Shown one piece after another: positions 25,951-34,946 of a DNA stretch of 64,000 nucleotides (its first letter is position 1; every line of letters starts with the position of its first letter). Origin of the DNA: Sedimenticola sp. (GTDB lineage: Bacteria; Pseudomonadota; Gammaproteobacteria; Chromatiales; Chromatiaceae); contig JALXAM010000026.1 in NCBI GenBank assembly GCA_026992075.1, positions 1 to 64,000 on the forward strand. The letters are read 5' to 3'. The position numbers and the translations under genes were made by a program. The notes under the pieces were generated by a model. The model searched no databases, had not been told where the DNA came from, and was given only the letters and a program-made list of their open reading frames with translations.

Positions 25951-27351
25951 ATGGAGACTCCCCAGGTTTTCTGGTTCCTGCTGGTGCTGGCCGCCCTCGG
26001 CGCCGTGGTGATCCTGCAGCTGCTGTTGCTGCGTCGCGCGGGGCGCGGCGACGAGGAAGGGCTGGCGCGGCTGGAGGCCCGGTTGGGTGGTCTTGGTGAG
26101 GGGCTGGAGCGCAGCCGGCGCGAGATCCTGGAGAGCACCGCCAAGGGGCAGTCGGAGACCCGCGAGCAGCTCCTGCTGCGGATGGGCGAGATGCAGCAGC
26201 AGCTGCTGCGCGATTCGGGCAGCCTGCGCGAGGGGCTGCTGGAACGCTTTGGCGGATTGCAGAAAGCGATCAGCGAGGAGCTGGCCCAGGGGCGGGTGGC
26301 GCAGGAGAAACAGCGCAGTGCCCTGGAACAGCGCCAGGCCGAGGCGGTGGAACGCCAGCAGCAGGCGCTGGGCGAGGCGCTGGAGCGGCTTTCGCGCCAG
26401 CTCCGCGAATCCCTGGCCGAGTCGCGCGAGGTGCTCGACAAGCGGGTGGAGAAGCTCACCCAGGCCACCGACAGCCGCCTCAGGGAGATCAGCGGCCAGG
26501 TGGAGAAGCGGCTCGCCGAGGGGTTCGAGAAGACCACCGAGACCTTCACCCGGGTGCTGGAGCACCTGTCGCGCATCGACGAGGCGCAGAAGAAGATCAC
26601 CGAGCTCTCCGGCAGCGTGGTGAGCCTGCAGGAGGTGCTGGCCGACAAGCGCTCGCGCGGCGCCTTCGGCGAGGTGCAGCTCTCGGCCCTGGTGCGCGAC
26701 CTGATGCCCGAGGGCAGCTTCGATTTCCAGCACAGCCTGAGCAACGGCACCCGGGTGGATTGCATGCTGTTTCTGCCCGAGCCCACCGGCCAGGTGCCCA
26801 TCGACGCCAAGTTCCCGCTGGAGAGCTACCAGCGCATGACCGACATCGACGCCTCCGACAGCGAGCGCGAGCAGGCGCGGCGCCAGTTTCGCCTGGACAT
26901 CCGCAAGCACATCAAGGACATCTCCGAGAAATACATCGTGCCCGGCGAGACCGCCGAGGGGGCGGTGATGTTCCTACCCTCCGAGTCCATCTTCGCCGAG
27001 ATCCACGCCCACTTTCCCGAGCTGGTGGAGGAGGCGCGCCGCGCCCGTGTCTGGCTGGTCTCGCCCACCACCCTGATGGCGGTGCTCACCACCGCCCGCG
27101 CGGTGATGAAGGATGTGGCCACGCGCGAGCAGGTGCACATCATTCAGGAGCACCTGGGTTACCTGGCCGAAAACTTCGAGCGCTTCCAGAAGCGCATGGA
27201 CAACCTGGCCCGCCACATCGACCAGGCCCACCGCGACGTCCAGGAGGTGCACATCTCCGCCACCAAGATCAGCAAGCGTTTCCAGGAGATCAAGGAGGTG
27301 GAGCTGCAGCCGGAGGAGGAGAAACCCTTGCTGCCGGAGCAGGGCGGGTGA
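25951..27351 (+). CDS. rmuC: DNA recombination protein RmuC
   Basis: A 466-residue protein with an N-terminal membrane anchor (about residues 6-28) and a long coiled coil (35-215) rich in Glu, Arg and Gln. The RmuC nuclease-like domain follows, with RGAFGEVQL, DCMLFLPEPTGQVPIDAKFPLE and WLVSPTTLMAVL. RmuC limits inversions and rearrangements at inverted repeats in E. coli. Its stop overlaps the GTG start of glcD. It is notable that a protein with this role is next to one of the longest palindromes in the window. Confidence 0.93.
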   Translation: METPQVFWFLLVLAALGAVVILQLLLLRRAGRGDEEGLARLEARLGGLGEGLERSRREILESTAKGQSETREQLLLRMGEMQQQLLRDSGSLREGLLERFGGLQKAISEELAQGRVAQEKQRSALEQRQAEAVERQQQALGEALERLSRQLRESLAESREVLDKRVEKLTQATDSRLREISGQVEKRLAEGFEKTTETFTRVLEHLSRIDEAQKKITELSGSVVSLQEVLADKRSRGAFGEVQLSALVRDLMPEGSFDFQHSLSNGTRVDCMLFLPEPTGQVPIDAKFPLESYQRMTDIDASDSEREQARRQFRLDIRKHIKDISEKYIVPGETAEGAVMFLPSESIFAEIHAHFPELVEEARRARVWLVSPTTLMAVLTTARAVMKDVATREQVHIIQEHLGYLAENFERFQKRMDNLARHIDQAHRDVQEVHISATKISKRFQEIKEVELQPEEEKPLLPEQGG

Positions 27352-28808
27352 AGGAGAGGGCGCGTCGCAAGCTGATCCAGGCGCTGCGAGCCTTCCTGCC
27401 GGAAGAGGCGGTGATCGCCGGGGAGGAGGCGCTGCGCCCCTTCGAGTGCGACGGCCTGCCCGCCTACCGGGAGCTGCCGCTGGTGGCGGTGCTGCCGGAG
27501 GATGCCGGGCAGGTGCAGCAGGTGGTCCGCTTCTGCCACGAGCACGGCATCCCGGTGGTGGCGCGGGGAGCGGCCACCGGTCTGTCGGGCGGCGCCCTGC
27601 CGCTGGCGGATGGCGTGCTGCTGGGGTTGAGCCGCCTCGACCGCATCCTGGAGATCGATCCCCTGGCCCGCACCGCCCGGGTCCAGCCCGGCGTGCGCAA
27701 CCTGGCCGTCTCCGAGGCGGCGGCGCCCCACGGCCTCTACTACGCGCCGGACCCCTCCTCGCAGATCGCCTGCACCATCGGCGGCAACGTGGCCGAGAAC
27801 TCCGGCGGGGTCCACTGCCTGAAATACGGGCTCACGGTGAACAACGTGCTGGAACTGAAGGTGGTCACCGCCGAGGGGGAGCTGCTCACCCTCGGTTCCG
27901 CCGCCCTGGACAGCCCCGGCTACGACCTGCTGGCGCTGATGAACGGTTCCGAGGGGATGCTGGGCATCGTGGTGGAGGCGCTGGTGCGGCTGCTGCCGCG
28001 CCCGGAACGGCAGCAGGTGGTGCTGGCCGCCTTCGACGAGGTGGAGAAGGCGGCCGACGCGGTGGGTGCCATCATCGCCGCCGGCATCGTCCCCGCGGGG
28101 CTGGAGATGATGGACAACCTGGCCATCCGCGCCGCCGAGGATTTCGTCCGCGCCGGCTATCCCGTGGAGGCTGCCGCCATCCTGCTGTGCGAGCTGGACG
28201 GCACCAACGAGGAGGTCTCCGAGCAGGTCCGGCGGATCAACGACCTGCTGCGCGGGGCGGGCGCCACCGAGGTGCGTACCGCCCGGGACGAGGCCGAGCG
28301 GCTACGCTTCTGGCAGGGACGCAAGGCCGCCTTCCCCGCTGTGGGACGGCTGGCGCCGGACTACTACTGCATGGACGGGACCGTCCCCCGCCGGGCGCTG
28401 GGCGAAGTGCTGCGGGGCATCGCGGAGCGCTCGCGCTTCTATGAGTTGCCGGTGGCCAACGTCTTCCATGCCGGTGACGGCAACCTCCACCCGCTGATTC
28501 TCTATGACGCCAACAAGCCCGGCGAGCTGGCGCGCGCGGAAGCCTTCGGCGCCGAGATCCTGGAGTTGTCGGTGAAGGTGGGCGGCACCATCACCGGCGA
28601 GCACGGCGTGGGCCGGGAGAAGATTCACCAGATGTGCGTCCAGTTCGGCCCGGCGGAGCTGGAGCAGTTCCACGCACTGAAAGCCGCCTTCGACCCGGAG
28701 GGACTGCTCAATCCCGGCAAGGCGATCCCCCAACCCAGGCACTGCGCCGAATACCGGACCCTGGGCGACACCCGCACGCCGCCCGGGGAGAGGGCCGGCA
28801 ATGGCTGA
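27348..28808 (+). CDS. glcD: Glycolate oxidase FAD subunit GlcD
   Basis: A 486-residue FAD-linked oxidase. The FAD-binding domain has VVARGAATGLSGGALP and ACTIGGNVAENSGGVHC. The C-terminal catalytic domain has NVFHAGDGNLHP and TGEHGVGREK. With GlcE and GlcF it oxidises glycolate to glyoxylate; in an autotroph this would salvage phosphoglycolate from RuBisCO oxygenation. I chose the GTG at 27348, which overlaps the rmuC stop, since it gives the family N-terminus (KERARRKLIQALRAFLP). Confidence 0.92.
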   Translation: MKERARRKLIQALRAFLPEEAVIAGEEALRPFECDGLPAYRELPLVAVLPEDAGQVQQVVRFCHEHGIPVVARGAATGLSGGALPLADGVLLGLSRLDRILEIDPLARTARVQPGVRNLAVSEAAAPHGLYYAPDPSSQIACTIGGNVAENSGGVHCLKYGLTVNNVLELKVVTAEGELLTLGSAALDSPGYDLLALMNGSEGMLGIVVEALVRLLPRPERQQVVLAAFDEVEKAADAVGAIIAAGIVPAGLEMMDNLAIRAAEDFVRAGYPVEAAAILLCELDGTNEEVSEQVRRINDLLRGAGATEVRTARDEAERLRFWQGRKAAFPAVGRLAPDYYCMDGTVPRRALGEVLRGIAERSRFYELPVANVFHAGDGNLHPLILYDANKPGELARAEAFGAEILELSVKVGGTITGEHGVGREKIHQMCVQFGPAELEQFHALKAAFDPEGLLNPGKAIPQPRHCAEYRTLGDTRTPPGERAGNG

Positions 28809-29856
28809 CCGCGCCGACGAGCTCCAGCAGGCGGTGAGGCGCGCCCTGGCGCAGGGGCGGCCGCTGGCGTTGACCGGCGGCGGCAGCAAGGGGTTCTACG
28901 GCGGCGAGCCGGTGGGGGAGCCCCTCTCCGTTTCCGGCCACACCGGGGTGGTGAACTACGAACCGCGCGAACTGGTGCTCACCGCCCGGGCGGGAACGCC
29001 ACTGGAGGAGATCGAATCGCTGCTGGCCGGGGAGGGGCAGATGCTCGCCTTCGAACCGCCCCGTTTCGGCGCCGGCGCCACCCTCGGCGGCACCGTCGCC
29101 TGCGGGCTCTCCGGGCCGCGGCGCCCCTGGAGCGGTGCGGTGCGCGACTTCGTGCTCGGTGTGCGCATGATCAACGGTCGCGGTGAACGGCTTCGTTTTG
29201 GCGGCGAGGTGATGAAGAACGTGGCGGGTTACGATGTCTCCCGTCTCATGTGCGGTGCCCTGGGTACCCTCGGCCTGCTGCTGGAGGTGAGCCTGAAGGT
29301 GTTGCCACGGCCGGAGGCGGAGGTCACCCTGGTGCAGGAGCGAGGCGAGGAGGAGGCCATCGAGCTGATGAACCGCTGGAGCGGAGAGCCGTTGCCGCTG
29401 TCGGCTGCCTGCCACGATGGCCTGCACCTCCATGTGCGGCTGTCGGGCTCCCCCACTGCCGTGGCGGCGGCCCGCCGACGGCTGGGTGGGGATCCCATGG
29501 AGGATGGCGAGCGTTTCTGGGAGAGCCTGCGCGAACAGCGGCACCCCTTCTTCCAGGGGAACAAGCCGCTGTGGCGGCTTTCCGTGCCGGCCGCCACGCC
29601 GCCCCTGGCGCTGCCCGGGCGGCAGCTGGTGGACTGGGGCGGCGCCCAGCGCTGGCTGGTCTCCGATGTGCCCGTGGAGGAGATCCGGCACCAGGCGGCC
29701 GCCGTGGGTGGCAGCGCCACCAGCTTTCGCGGCGGTGATCGCGGGCACGCCTTCCACCCATTGCCAGCGCCCTTGAAACGGCTGCAGCGCAGGATCAAGC
29801 GGGCCTTCGATCCCCGGGGCATCTTCAATCCCGGCCGACTCTATCCGGAGTCCTGA
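28801..29856 (+). CDS. glcE: Glycolate oxidase FAD-binding subunit GlcE
   Basis: A 351-residue subunit with one FAD-binding domain: LTGGGSKGFYG near the start, GAGATLGGTVACGLSGPRR and VMKNVAGYDVSRLMCG. It overlaps glcD by 8 bp and shares a base with glcF. Homologous to the first half of GlcD but lacking the active-site domain. Works in the GlcDEF complex. Confidence 0.93.
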   Translation: MADRADELQQAVRRALAQGRPLALTGGGSKGFYGGEPVGEPLSVSGHTGVVNYEPRELVLTARAGTPLEEIESLLAGEGQMLAFEPPRFGAGATLGGTVACGLSGPRRPWSGAVRDFVLGVRMINGRGERLRFGGEVMKNVAGYDVSRLMCGALGTLGLLLEVSLKVLPRPEAEVTLVQERGEEEAIELMNRWSGEPLPLSAACHDGLHLHVRLSGSPTAVAAARRRLGGDPMEDGERFWESLREQRHPFFQGNKPLWRLSVPAATPPLALPGRQLVDWGGAQRWLVSDVPVEEIRHQAAAVGGSATSFRGGDRGHAFHPLPAPLKRLQRRIKRAFDPRGIFNPGRLYPES

Positions 29857-31094
29857 TGCAGACGCGTCTCCTTCCCCAGTACCGGGAGAGCGACCTGGGC
29901 CGGGAGGCGGAGGCCATCCTGCGCGCCTGCGTCCACTGCGGCTTCTGCACCGCCACCTGTCCCACCTACCAGCTCCTGGGGGACGAACGGGATGGTCCCC
30001 GGGGGCGCATCTACCTGGTGAAGCAGCTGCTGGAGGGCGGGCCGGTGAGCCGCGTGACCCAGCGCCATCTCGACCGTTGCCTCACCTGCCGCTCCTGCGA
30101 GACCACCTGCCCTTCGGACGTGCGCTATGGTCGCCTGGCGGAGATCGGGCGGCTGTTGGCGGAGGAGCGGGTGCGCCGGCCCTTCCGGGAGAGGGTGCAG
30201 CGCTGGCTGTTGCGCCGGGTGCTGCCCCATTCCCGTCGCATGGGGCTGCTGCTGGAAGCAGCGGGCGTGGCGGCGCCCCTCCTGCCCCGGCGGGCGAGGG
30301 AAAAACTGCCCCCGCCGCAGCCGACCGGGCCCCGCCCGGAGCCGCGTCATCCCCGCAGGGTGCTGGCGCTGGAGGGCTGCGTCCAGTCGGTGGCCACACC
30401 GGCCACCAACGCCGCCGCGGCAAAGGTGCTGGATCGGCTGGGCATCAGCCTGGTGAGTCCCCCCGGGCAGGGCTGCTGTGGCGCTGTGAGTCATCATCTG
30501 GGTGCCGAAGAGGAGGCGCTGGCCTTCATGCGCCGCAACATCGACGCCTGGTGGCCGGCGGTGGAGGCGGGTGCCGAGGCCATCCTGATCTCCGCCAGCG
30601 GCTGTGGGGTGATGGTGAAGGAATATGGTGAACGGCTCGCCGGCGACCCGGAATATGCAGAGAAGGCGGCGCGGGTCTCCGGGCTGGCGAAGGACCTGGC
30701 CGAGGTGTTGGCGCCGGAGCCGCTGGAGTCCCTGGAGGTCCGGCCACCCCGGGAGCCGCTGGCCTTCCACCCGCCCTGCACCCTGCAGCACGGGCAGAAG
30801 TTGGCCGGCGTGGTGGAGGGGGTCCTGGAGCGACTGGGTTTCCGGCTGGTTCCCGTGGCCGATTCCCATCTCTGCTGCGGCTCCGCCGGGACCTATTCCA
30901 TTCTCCAGCCGGAGCTCTCCCGCCGCTTGCTGCAGGAGCGGTTGAGCGCCCTCCAGGCCCCTCGGCCGGCTATCATCGCCACCGCCAACGTGGGTTGTCA
31001 GCTGCATCTCCGGTCCGGCGCGGAGGTGCCGGTGAAACACTGGATCGAGCTGGTGGCGGAGGCCCTGGCGCCATCATCCACGGCCGATCCATGA
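29856..31094 (+). CDS. glcF: Glycolate oxidase iron-sulfur subunit GlcF
   Basis: A 412-residue protein with two 4Fe-4S motifs (CVHCGFCTATCPTY about residue 24; CLTCRSCETTCPSD about 74). Two CCG-type domains follow, with GQGCCGAVSHHLG and SHLCCGSAGTYS. It passes electrons from GlcD/E to the respiratory chain. The gene order glcDEF matches E. coli, but no malate synthase, permease or glcC regulator is in the window. Confidence 0.94.
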   Translation: MQTRLLPQYRESDLGREAEAILRACVHCGFCTATCPTYQLLGDERDGPRGRIYLVKQLLEGGPVSRVTQRHLDRCLTCRSCETTCPSDVRYGRLAEIGRLLAEERVRRPFRERVQRWLLRRVLPHSRRMGLLLEAAGVAAPLLPRRAREKLPPPQPTGPRPEPRHPRRVLALEGCVQSVATPATNAAAAKVLDRLGISLVSPPGQGCCGAVSHHLGAEEEALAFMRRNIDAWWPAVEAGAEAILISASGCGVMVKEYGERLAGDPEYAEKAARVSGLAKDLAEVLAPEPLESLEVRPPREPLAFHPPCTLQHGQKLAGVVEGVLERLGFRLVPVADSHLCCGSAGTYSILQPELSRRLLQERLSALQAPRPAIIATANVGCQLHLRSGAEVPVKHWIELVAEALAPSSTADP

Positions 31095-31121
31095 TATTCG
31101 CCTGCAAAAAGGGGATCGTTC

Positions 31122-32429
31122 ATGGCTTTTCAGACTTTCCGTAGAAACCTGCGGATCAGCCCATGGCTGATGCTGGCGCTCCTGTTGCTGGCTGGCTGCC
31201 AGCCAACTGTCTATCTCATGCCCACGCCGGTGGCGATCCAGGGCGGGCGCATCGATCCCTTCGTGCACAATCCCAACCTGGAGCGCAGCAACCGTATCCG
31301 CATCTTCTATGCCACCAACCGGCAACCGGCCGAGGGGGAGGCGGGCTACGGCAATGTGCCGGACGAACGGCTCCATCTGGGCGAGGCGGAGTTGAAGATC
31401 GGCGACCGGCAGACCCTGTGGGAACAGCTCTATGCCACTTCCACCCGCAAGAAGCGGGACAGGCGCTGGCCCTTGCGACTGGTCGACGTCCGGGAATCGG
31501 CGGCCTATCCGGCGGATCTTCCGCCGGAAACCCTTTCGCCGGCGTTACGGCGCTTTTTCCGGCAACTCAATGCGGCCATCGAGGCCAGCCAGCATCGTGA
31601 ACTGACCATCTATATCCATGGCGCCAACAACAACTTCTACCGGGGTGCTGCCCAAGCGGCCCAGTTTCAGCATTTCACCGGGCACAATGCCGTGCTGATG
31701 CTGTTCGCCTGGCCATCGGCAGCCAGCTTGTTGCGTTACGGCACCGACGTGGAACAGGCTGCGGTTTCAGCGCCGGTATTGAGCCGGCTGCTTCGCCTGC
31801 TCGCCCGCCACACCAGAGCACGGCACATCAGTATCATCGCTTACAGTGCAGGCGCCATGGTGTCGAGTCCGGCGCTCCGGATGCTGCGGGAGGCCGAGAG
31901 TGGGCTGTCCGACAAGGCCCTCTATCGCAAGCTGCGGCTGGGGGAGATCTACTATGCGGCTCCGGATGTCGATTTCCGCGGCTTTCTCCACGACCTGGCC
32001 AGGTATCAGGAGATTGGTTGTAACGTCACTCTCACGGTCAACCTCAACGACTATGTGCTGGGCATGGCCCGGGGGTTTCACGGCAGTTCCCGCGCCGGTG
32101 CACCCGACGTGGAGGAGTTGAACGAAGAGGAGACGCGCTGGCTGCTGGACGCGTCGAGCCGCACCAGCTTCGATATTCTCGACGTGGGCGATTCACCCAT
32201 CCCCGGGCTGGGCAGCGCCCACGACTTCTGGTACCACAATCCCTGGGTGAGCACCGATGTGCTGATCCAGCTTCTCTACCACGCCCGTCCCGCCCTCCGG
32301 GGGCTGGAGGAGCAGCCGCTGGAAGGAGGTGGACAGGTGTGGCACTTCCCTTCGGATTATCCCGCACGGGCCGTGGCGGCGGTGGAACATCTGGAGCAGA
32401 TAGGCCACTACGATTGCGATCAACGGTAG
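31122..32429 (+). CDS. Lipoprotein alpha/beta hydrolase of the DUF900 type
   Basis: A 435-residue protein with a lipoprotein signal ending LLAGC (Cys26), so probably an outer- or inner-membrane lipoprotein. The DUF900 core shows FYATNR (about 67), IYIHGANNNF (about 164), LFAWPS and the elbow AYSAGAMV. The motif is AYSAG rather than GxSxG, as is common in DUF900 proteins. The substrate is unknown. The start at 31122 has an AGGGGA site. Confidence 0.8.
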   Translation: MAFQTFRRNLRISPWLMLALLLLAGCQPTVYLMPTPVAIQGGRIDPFVHNPNLERSNRIRIFYATNRQPAEGEAGYGNVPDERLHLGEAELKIGDRQTLWEQLYATSTRKKRDRRWPLRLVDVRESAAYPADLPPETLSPALRRFFRQLNAAIEASQHRELTIYIHGANNNFYRGAAQAAQFQHFTGHNAVLMLFAWPSAASLLRYGTDVEQAAVSAPVLSRLLRLLARHTRARHISIIAYSAGAMVSSPALRMLREAESGLSDKALYRKLRLGEIYYAAPDVDFRGFLHDLARYQEIGCNVTLTVNLNDYVLGMARGFHGSSRAGAPDVEELNEEETRWLLDASSRTSFDILDVGDSPIPGLGSAHDFWYHNPWVSTDVLIQLLYHARPALRGLEEQPLEGGGQVWHFPSDYPARAVAAVEHLEQIGHYDCDQR

Positions 32430-32490
32430 GTCAGGCTTCGGCTCGAAAAATTTCCCGGCCGGACGAGCCAAAGCGCGCCCGACGAAACGG
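32423..32490. repeat. Degenerate family A/C-like repeat
   Basis: Contains GGTAGGTCAGGCTTCGGCTC and a GCCCGACGAAACGG end recalling family A, with scattered changes. It fills the space between two convergent genes. I see no T-tract terminator here. Confidence 0.4.
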
Positions 32491-33264
32491 CTACTGTCGA
32501 TGATCGAAACGGCCGTGGCGCAGGAAATGGAGCACCTGCCGGATCACCGGGGCGGGGCGCATGATGAAACCGTGGCTGTAGGGCACCACCAGAAAGTCGG
32601 TCATCCCTTCCAGGCGGGCGCTCTCCACGGACACCTTGCCGTCATCGGGGCCCGGAATGAGTTTCGAGGAGAACCAGCGATCCCAGAGAGCAGACTTGCT
32701 GCCGGTGATGACCCCCACCGGGTAGTCCACCGGCCCCAGCCGTTCCGGCAGGCCCTTGGTTCCCAGCTCCTGGCCCGCCGGCCCATTGAACCAGCGATAG
32801 AGCCTGTTCTCCTTCAATTGATCGGCGATTTCGCTGCCGTGGTTGGGCGGGCTCAGCATCACCACCCGCCCCAGTTCCGCCAAACGATGATTGGCCAGAT
32901 AGTGGCGCAACAGAATGCCGCCCATGGAATGGGTCACGAAATGGATGCGCCGAGCGCCCAACCGGCGGCAGGCGGAAACGCCCTTGGGTACCGCCTCGCG
33001 GGAGAGCTTCTCGATGGGCGCCGCGCGGGAGGCGTAGTCGATATTGACCGTGGTGTAGCCGGCCTTCTCCAGTGCCTTTACCAGCGGCTGCATGGAACGG
33101 GCGGTACGCGCCAGGCCGTGCAGCAACACCACGCACTCTCCCCTGTTGGCATCTGATTCCGTAGCTGCTACCGAAATGATGGGAGTCGTGCTCAACAAGA
33201 GAGTCAGGCTGGCTAACCAGCAAGCCAAGATGGAAGGACAGCGTTCGACATAGGTGACGATCAC
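32491..33264 (-). CDS. Secreted or periplasmic alpha/beta-fold lipase/esterase
   Basis: About 257 residues from a GTG start at 33264, preceded by AGAGGA. An N-terminal hydrophobic signal segment ending around VAATESDA is followed by ECVVLLHGLARTARSM (oxyanion HG), FVTHSMGGILLRHYL (nucleophile Ser) and a C-terminal SHGFIM with the likely catalytic His. The GTGA overlap with the glycosyltransferase gene upstream implies coupling. The substrate is unknown; triacylglycerol-lipase-like. Confidence 0.8.
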   Translation of the reverse strand: MIVTYVERCPSILACWLASLTLLLSTTPIISVAATESDANRGECVVLLHGLARTARSMQPLVKALEKAGYTTVNIDYASRAAPIEKLSREAVPKGVSACRRLGARRIHFVTHSMGGILLRHYLANHRLAELGRVVMLSPPNHGSEIADQLKENRLYRWFNGPAGQELGTKGLPERLGPVDYPVGVITGSKSALWDRWFSSKLIPGPDDGKVSVESARLEGMTDFLVVPYSHGFIMRPAPVIRQVLHFLRHGRFDHRQ

Positions 33265-34877
33265 TGGTTCCTCTGCGAGGAAGTTGCTCCGCTCGTTGGT
33301 GAAAGACGGATCACGCTCATTTCCACCCCGTCCATGACGCCCTCCACCACCGGGACCTGATCGCTGAAATGGCGCCTTGCCTCTCTGGATTTCATCACCA
33401 GCAGCAGGGGCCTGGAGAGCTGCTGGGGGTCCGGCCGGGAAGTGAAGAAACGGGGCCGGTCGCCGGTGTCGGCATTCACCAGGTAGACCACTGCCGCGCC
33501 GTCCGCGCCGATGCGAAAGAAGCCCAGCTCGGCCTGCTCCCTGGTCCGCAGAGTCTCCACCTGGTGTACGAAGTGGGCGGAGGTCTGCTTCTTCCAGTTG
33601 AAAGGCTCCAGCAGCAGAACATGAATGGCCACCACTACGGCGGTGGCGATGAGAAAGTGGTGGATAGGTTCCACCCGTTCCATCTTTTTGGACCAGGCCA
33701 GCCAGGTCAGAAGGAGCAGCACCCCGGCCAGGCTCCACAGGTTGAGGGTGAGATCGATGCCGCGCCTGGCCAGCAGGGGCGGCAGGAAGGGCAGGATGGC
33801 CAGGAACAACAGGGGCAGTGTGCGCAGCAGAAAACTGGTTGCCCGCCACAACAGGGACCAGGCGCGGCCTTCTTGCAGGGCAAGAACCGGGAAGGCCGCC
33901 AGCAGGGCCACCGCCGGAGCCATGGGCAGGATGTAGCGCGCCTTCTTGGTGGCTGGAACGCTCATTCCCACCAGGATCACCAGCAGCCAGATCACCAGGG
34001 CCAGCAGCAGGCGCCTTCCCTGTGGAGTGAGGCCGGGACGCCTGAAAATGGCCAGTAGCACCACCGGAACCGCCAGCAGGTAGCCATAGAAGTAGTTGCC
34101 GAAGCTGTCGATCCAGTAGGTGCCGAGGGGATCCCGGCTCTCCTCGAACCTTCCCACCACCTCCATGCGCAGCACTTCGCGCACGAAAGGTTCGCCACCT
34201 TCGATCCAGGCGGCCAGCAACAGCAGGCCGGTGCCCACCAGCAGCGCTCCCAGGGCGCGCAGCCCAACGAAGAATCCCTGCCGCCAGCGACCGGTGGCAA
34301 AGAGATAGAGGGTATTCACGCCAGTGACCACTACCAGGCCGATGGGCCCCCGTACCGCCAGTGCCGCCAGCTGCAGAAGCAACAACCCAAGGACGGGCAA
34401 GGGTCGGTTCTCGTGATCGACGCGCAACAAGATCCACATGCTGGTGGCCAGCAGCGCCATGACATAGGGGTCTATGGACAAGGTGCGGGCTTGCTGGAAG
34501 AATGCCTCGGTGCCGATGAGCGCCAGCACCCCGGCCCAGGCCCAGCGCTGGTCTTCCAGCGCGCCGATGCGCCAGGTCATCACCACCGTCCAGGCGGAGA
34601 GCAGGGCACTGGGGATCACGGCCACCGGCAGGCTCAGTCCGCCCAGCAGCCGGGAGAGGTAGTAGAGGATCCAGGTGCTGGTCCCCGGGTAGTCGGGGTA
34701 GGGTCCCATGTGGGTATGGGGAAACAGAGTCCAGCCGGTGCGCAGCATCTCCTGCACGAAGAGGGCGAAGCGGGTCTCGAAGCCGATGAACTCCCTGGCC
34801 GGAAGCGCCAGGGTGAAGAGTGCGGTTGCCGCCAGGAACAGCAACAGATCGTGGTGACGGGCGGTGCGGGCGGTCAC
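33261..34877 (-). CDS. ArnT-like membrane glycosyltransferase (GT83/PMT family)
   Basis: About 538 residues with 11-12 membrane helices. The acidic first loop includes EFIGFETRFALFVQEML, where the family has its catalytic Asp/Glu next to an Arg. It should transfer a sugar from undecaprenyl-phosphate to lipid A, a glycan or a protein. The probable start is GTG 34877, as no in-frame ATG lies near the expected N-terminus. It is divergent from a second ArnT-like gene with 69 bp between them and is translationally coupled to the lipase gene. Weak similarity leaves the substrate open. Confidence 0.75.
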   Translation of the reverse strand: MTARTARHHDLLLFLAATALFTLALPAREFIGFETRFALFVQEMLRTGWTLFPHTHMGPYPDYPGTSTWILYYLSRLLGGLSLPVAVIPSALLSAWTVVMTWRIGALEDQRWAWAGVLALIGTEAFFQQARTLSIDPYVMALLATSMWILLRVDHENRPLPVLGLLLLQLAALAVRGPIGLVVVTGVNTLYLFATGRWRQGFFVGLRALGALLVGTGLLLLAAWIEGGEPFVREVLRMEVVGRFEESRDPLGTYWIDSFGNYFYGYLLAVPVVLLAIFRRPGLTPQGRRLLLALVIWLLVILVGMSVPATKKARYILPMAPAVALLAAFPVLALQEGRAWSLLWRATSFLLRTLPLLFLAILPFLPPLLARRGIDLTLNLWSLAGVLLLLTWLAWSKKMERVEPIHHFLIATAVVVAIHVLLLEPFNWKKQTSAHFVHQVETLRTREQAELGFFRIGADGAAVVYLVNADTGDRPRFFTSRPDPQQLSRPLLLVMKSREARRHFSDQVPVVEGVMDGVEMSVIRLSPTSGATSSQRNQ

Positions 34878-34946
34878 GTGTCCAGCATATAGAAGAGGCG
34901 AACCGGGGCAGTGTAGCCGGAAAGTGGAGAGGATGACAGTCGTTCG